Of a stretch of 64,000 bases of DNA, positions 63,044 through 64,000 are shown in pieces. The notes under the pieces are model-generated. The model was not told where the DNA came from. It ran no database searches and worked only from the letters and a program-made list of their open reading frames with translations. Location: contig NZ_JAQMUB010000033.1 in the NCBI RefSeq assembly GCF_028330965.1, positions 1 to 64,000 of the forward strand, read 5' to 3'. How positions within the stretch are numbered: the first letter of the stretch is position 1; the number at the start of each line of letters is the position of its first letter. The position numbers were made by a program, and so were the translations under genes. The stretch comes from Oscillatoria sp. CS-180. Lineage in GTDB: Bacteria; Cyanobacteriota; Cyanobacteriia; Phormidesmidales; Phormidesmidaceae.

Positions 63044-63550
63044 GTCCTATTCCCTTGCCATATCTATGAGCCACATAGAGTTTTTGTCAATGTTGCTTTT
63101 GAGGAATCAATAGAGCTTTGCCATTGTCTAACCCCAATACTTTACTGCAAAAAAGAATGGATTTTAATTTTTTCTTTATGAATTAATCGCTAAACGTGAA
63201 ACGGAATTTGAGCAGTTTCTCCAATGCTGAGCTATTGAAGTTTTGTTGGTGATTAAAGGTTTAAGCAGCCTATGTTTGCTCCTTTAGTTTCAAGAGCAAA
63301 ACTAATTAGTAGAAATTAATCGATTGATAGAAGTAAACTCGTTAATGATTTTATCTTGGTAGGTTATCTCCGTTTCAATACGGAGATAGCTGTTGACAAG
63401 CTGCGTTCTTTTAATAGAAATCGACTACTTAATGATTTTGCCTTTAAAGGTTTTCTCCGTTTCAATACGGAGATGATTGCGACAAGGCTGTATTCTTAAT
63501 GATTTCTTATACAAAAACATCATGTTATTTTTTGCCCTCGGGAATATTGA
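63044..63550. other. AT-rich intergenic region with a duplicated hairpin element
   Basis: About 500 AT-rich bases upstream of the ABC ATPase (minus) and an edge-truncated plus-strand frame. The main structures are the two hairpin copies near 63366 and 63453, listed separately. No promoter is evident by eye. Confidence 0.5.
63325..63497 (+). repeat. Two-copy tandem repeat of about 87 bp with palindromic core
   Basis: Each copy contains ttaatgatttt, then aggtt, then ctccgtttcaatacggag (arms 8 and 7 bp around loop ttcaat, at 63366-63387 and 63453-63474), then gacaag and ttctt. Copy spacing of the hairpins is 87 bases. Similarity extends over most of each unit, so this is a diverged tandem duplication rather than repeats with unrelated spacers. 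Confidence 0.75.
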
Positions 63551-64000
63551 ATGCGTGCTTACGAAAACACGCTGATGAGTACAATTGTTGACTGTCTAAG
63601 AGACTATAGCTGCCTACGCCACCCTCTGCCGATTTCGTTATACGATTTCTCAGACGGCATTTTTACAGTCTATTGCTTCTACGCCTTCTTCATTTCTTTT
63701 ACTGACGCCTTTCAATATCCCAGTCAACCCTTCAAAGCAAGAACTCATTTGTATTCAATTAGGTTGTTTAGAATATTAGCCGTGTTTTGGATTGCCTTAA
63801 GTCTCCAAAGTTTCTTGACGGAACAGGATTTCTTTTCCTGGTTTTCAACCACCACAAAGATTTCGGGGAAGTATGATTTGCTATGGCCAACTCTAATTTT
63901 GATGATCACGATGCCTCAGAAATCGGGAAGAGCTGATCGACTAGGAAAAGAGACGTCTATCAGTCGAATGGAGCCGGGTAAGGACCTATTTACAGCACGC
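63551..64000 (+). CDS. Partial membrane protein, runs off the window
   Basis: An uninterrupted frame of 150 codons from ATG 63551 to the last base with no stop, an in-frame stop (tga) directly before the ATG, so it cannot start earlier. The product has three hydrophobic segments (residues about 38-58, FTVYCFYAFFISFTDA; about 75-95, ILAVFWIALSLQSF; about 105-120, LLWPTLILMIT) and a polar tail (QKSGRADRLGKE) that could begin a cytoplasmic domain, as in a sensor or enzyme. An alternative start is ATG 63575. No family is recognised. Low GC and weak codon bias leave some doubt. Confidence 0.5.
   Translation, partial: MRAYENTLMSTIVDCLRDYSCLRHPLPISLYDFSDGIFTVYCFYAFFISFTDAFQYPSQPFKARTHLYSIRLFRILAVFWIALSLQSFLTEQDFFSWFSTTTKISGKYDLLWPTLILMITMPQKSGRADRLGKETSISRMEPGKDLFTAR

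Noticed and set aside
63366-63474. CRISPR array from two identical palindromic 18-mers
   Set aside because: Only two copies, the flanking sequence between them is also similar, spacing is 87 bases and no cas gene is near. It is a tandem duplication.

Overview
The window is cyanobacterial chromosome. It carries the light-independent protochlorophyllide reductase genes chlN and chlL, the NDH-1 genes ndhC-ndhK-ndhJ, the photosystem II cluster rubA-ycf48-psbE-psbF-psbL-psbJ, a Yfr1 small RNA, and many HIP1-type octamers (gcgatcgc). Sparse intergenic repeats, an SLH/DUF3747 protein, DUF2808, DUF3122 and DUF5331 families and a vanadium haloperoxidase fit a mid-GC, non-Prochlorococcus cyanobacterium. 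The species cannot be named from the sequence.

Layout. 0-10.7 kb: a Ser/Thr kinase, the KtrA-like K+ channel regulator coupled to anmK, GuaB3 followed by Yfr1, RidA, a secreted DUF1400 hydrolase, MurJ and TruB. 11-15.5 kb: chlN, DUF5331 and chlL on the minus strand. 15.6-20.8 kb: a secreted protein, a glutamine amidotransferase, a beta-hydroxyacid dehydrogenase, a GMC oxidoreductase and a PKHD hydroxylase. 20.9-26.5 kb: a translationally coupled imelysin/DUF1111 di-heme pair and a large unrecognised membrane-anchored protein. 26.7-31.2 kb: divergent ndhCKJ and rubA-ycf48-psbEFLJ. 31.2-42.5 kb: a CHAT-protease-like membrane protein, purH, YajQ, MAPEG, a DprA-like protein, a DRTGG/P-loop protein, an EbsA-like protein and a glycolipid glycosyltransferase. 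43-48.4 kb: TPR, DUF3122 and membrane proteins, tsaE and an EVE-domain protein.

Accessory region (48.5-57.4 kb): a vanadium-dependent haloperoxidase, a roughly 1.2-kb gap holding a 21-bp tandem array, a NACHT-family NTPase ending in four nearly identical 34-residue HEAT-like repeats, remnants that look like XisH and MazF genes, an intact DUF433/DUF5615 toxin-antitoxin pair, a Uma2 endonuclease and a NurA nuclease. This is the best candidate for a defence island. The NACHT protein with recently expanded repeats is the most interesting single gene. After it come a pentapeptide-repeat protein, an SLH protein, a tocopherol-methyltransferase-like enzyme, a KtrB/TrkH K+ transporter, an ABC ATPase, and at the right edge an open reading frame cut by the window end, preceded by two copies of a roughly 87-bp hairpin repeat.

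Regulatory and repeat content includes Yfr1, several intrinsic terminators, long intercistronic hairpins in the chl region, and a small family of about 50-60-bp dispersed intergenic repeats (10.9, 20.8, 59.7 and possibly 47.7 kb). No tRNA, rRNA, insertion sequence or convincing CRISPR array was seen.
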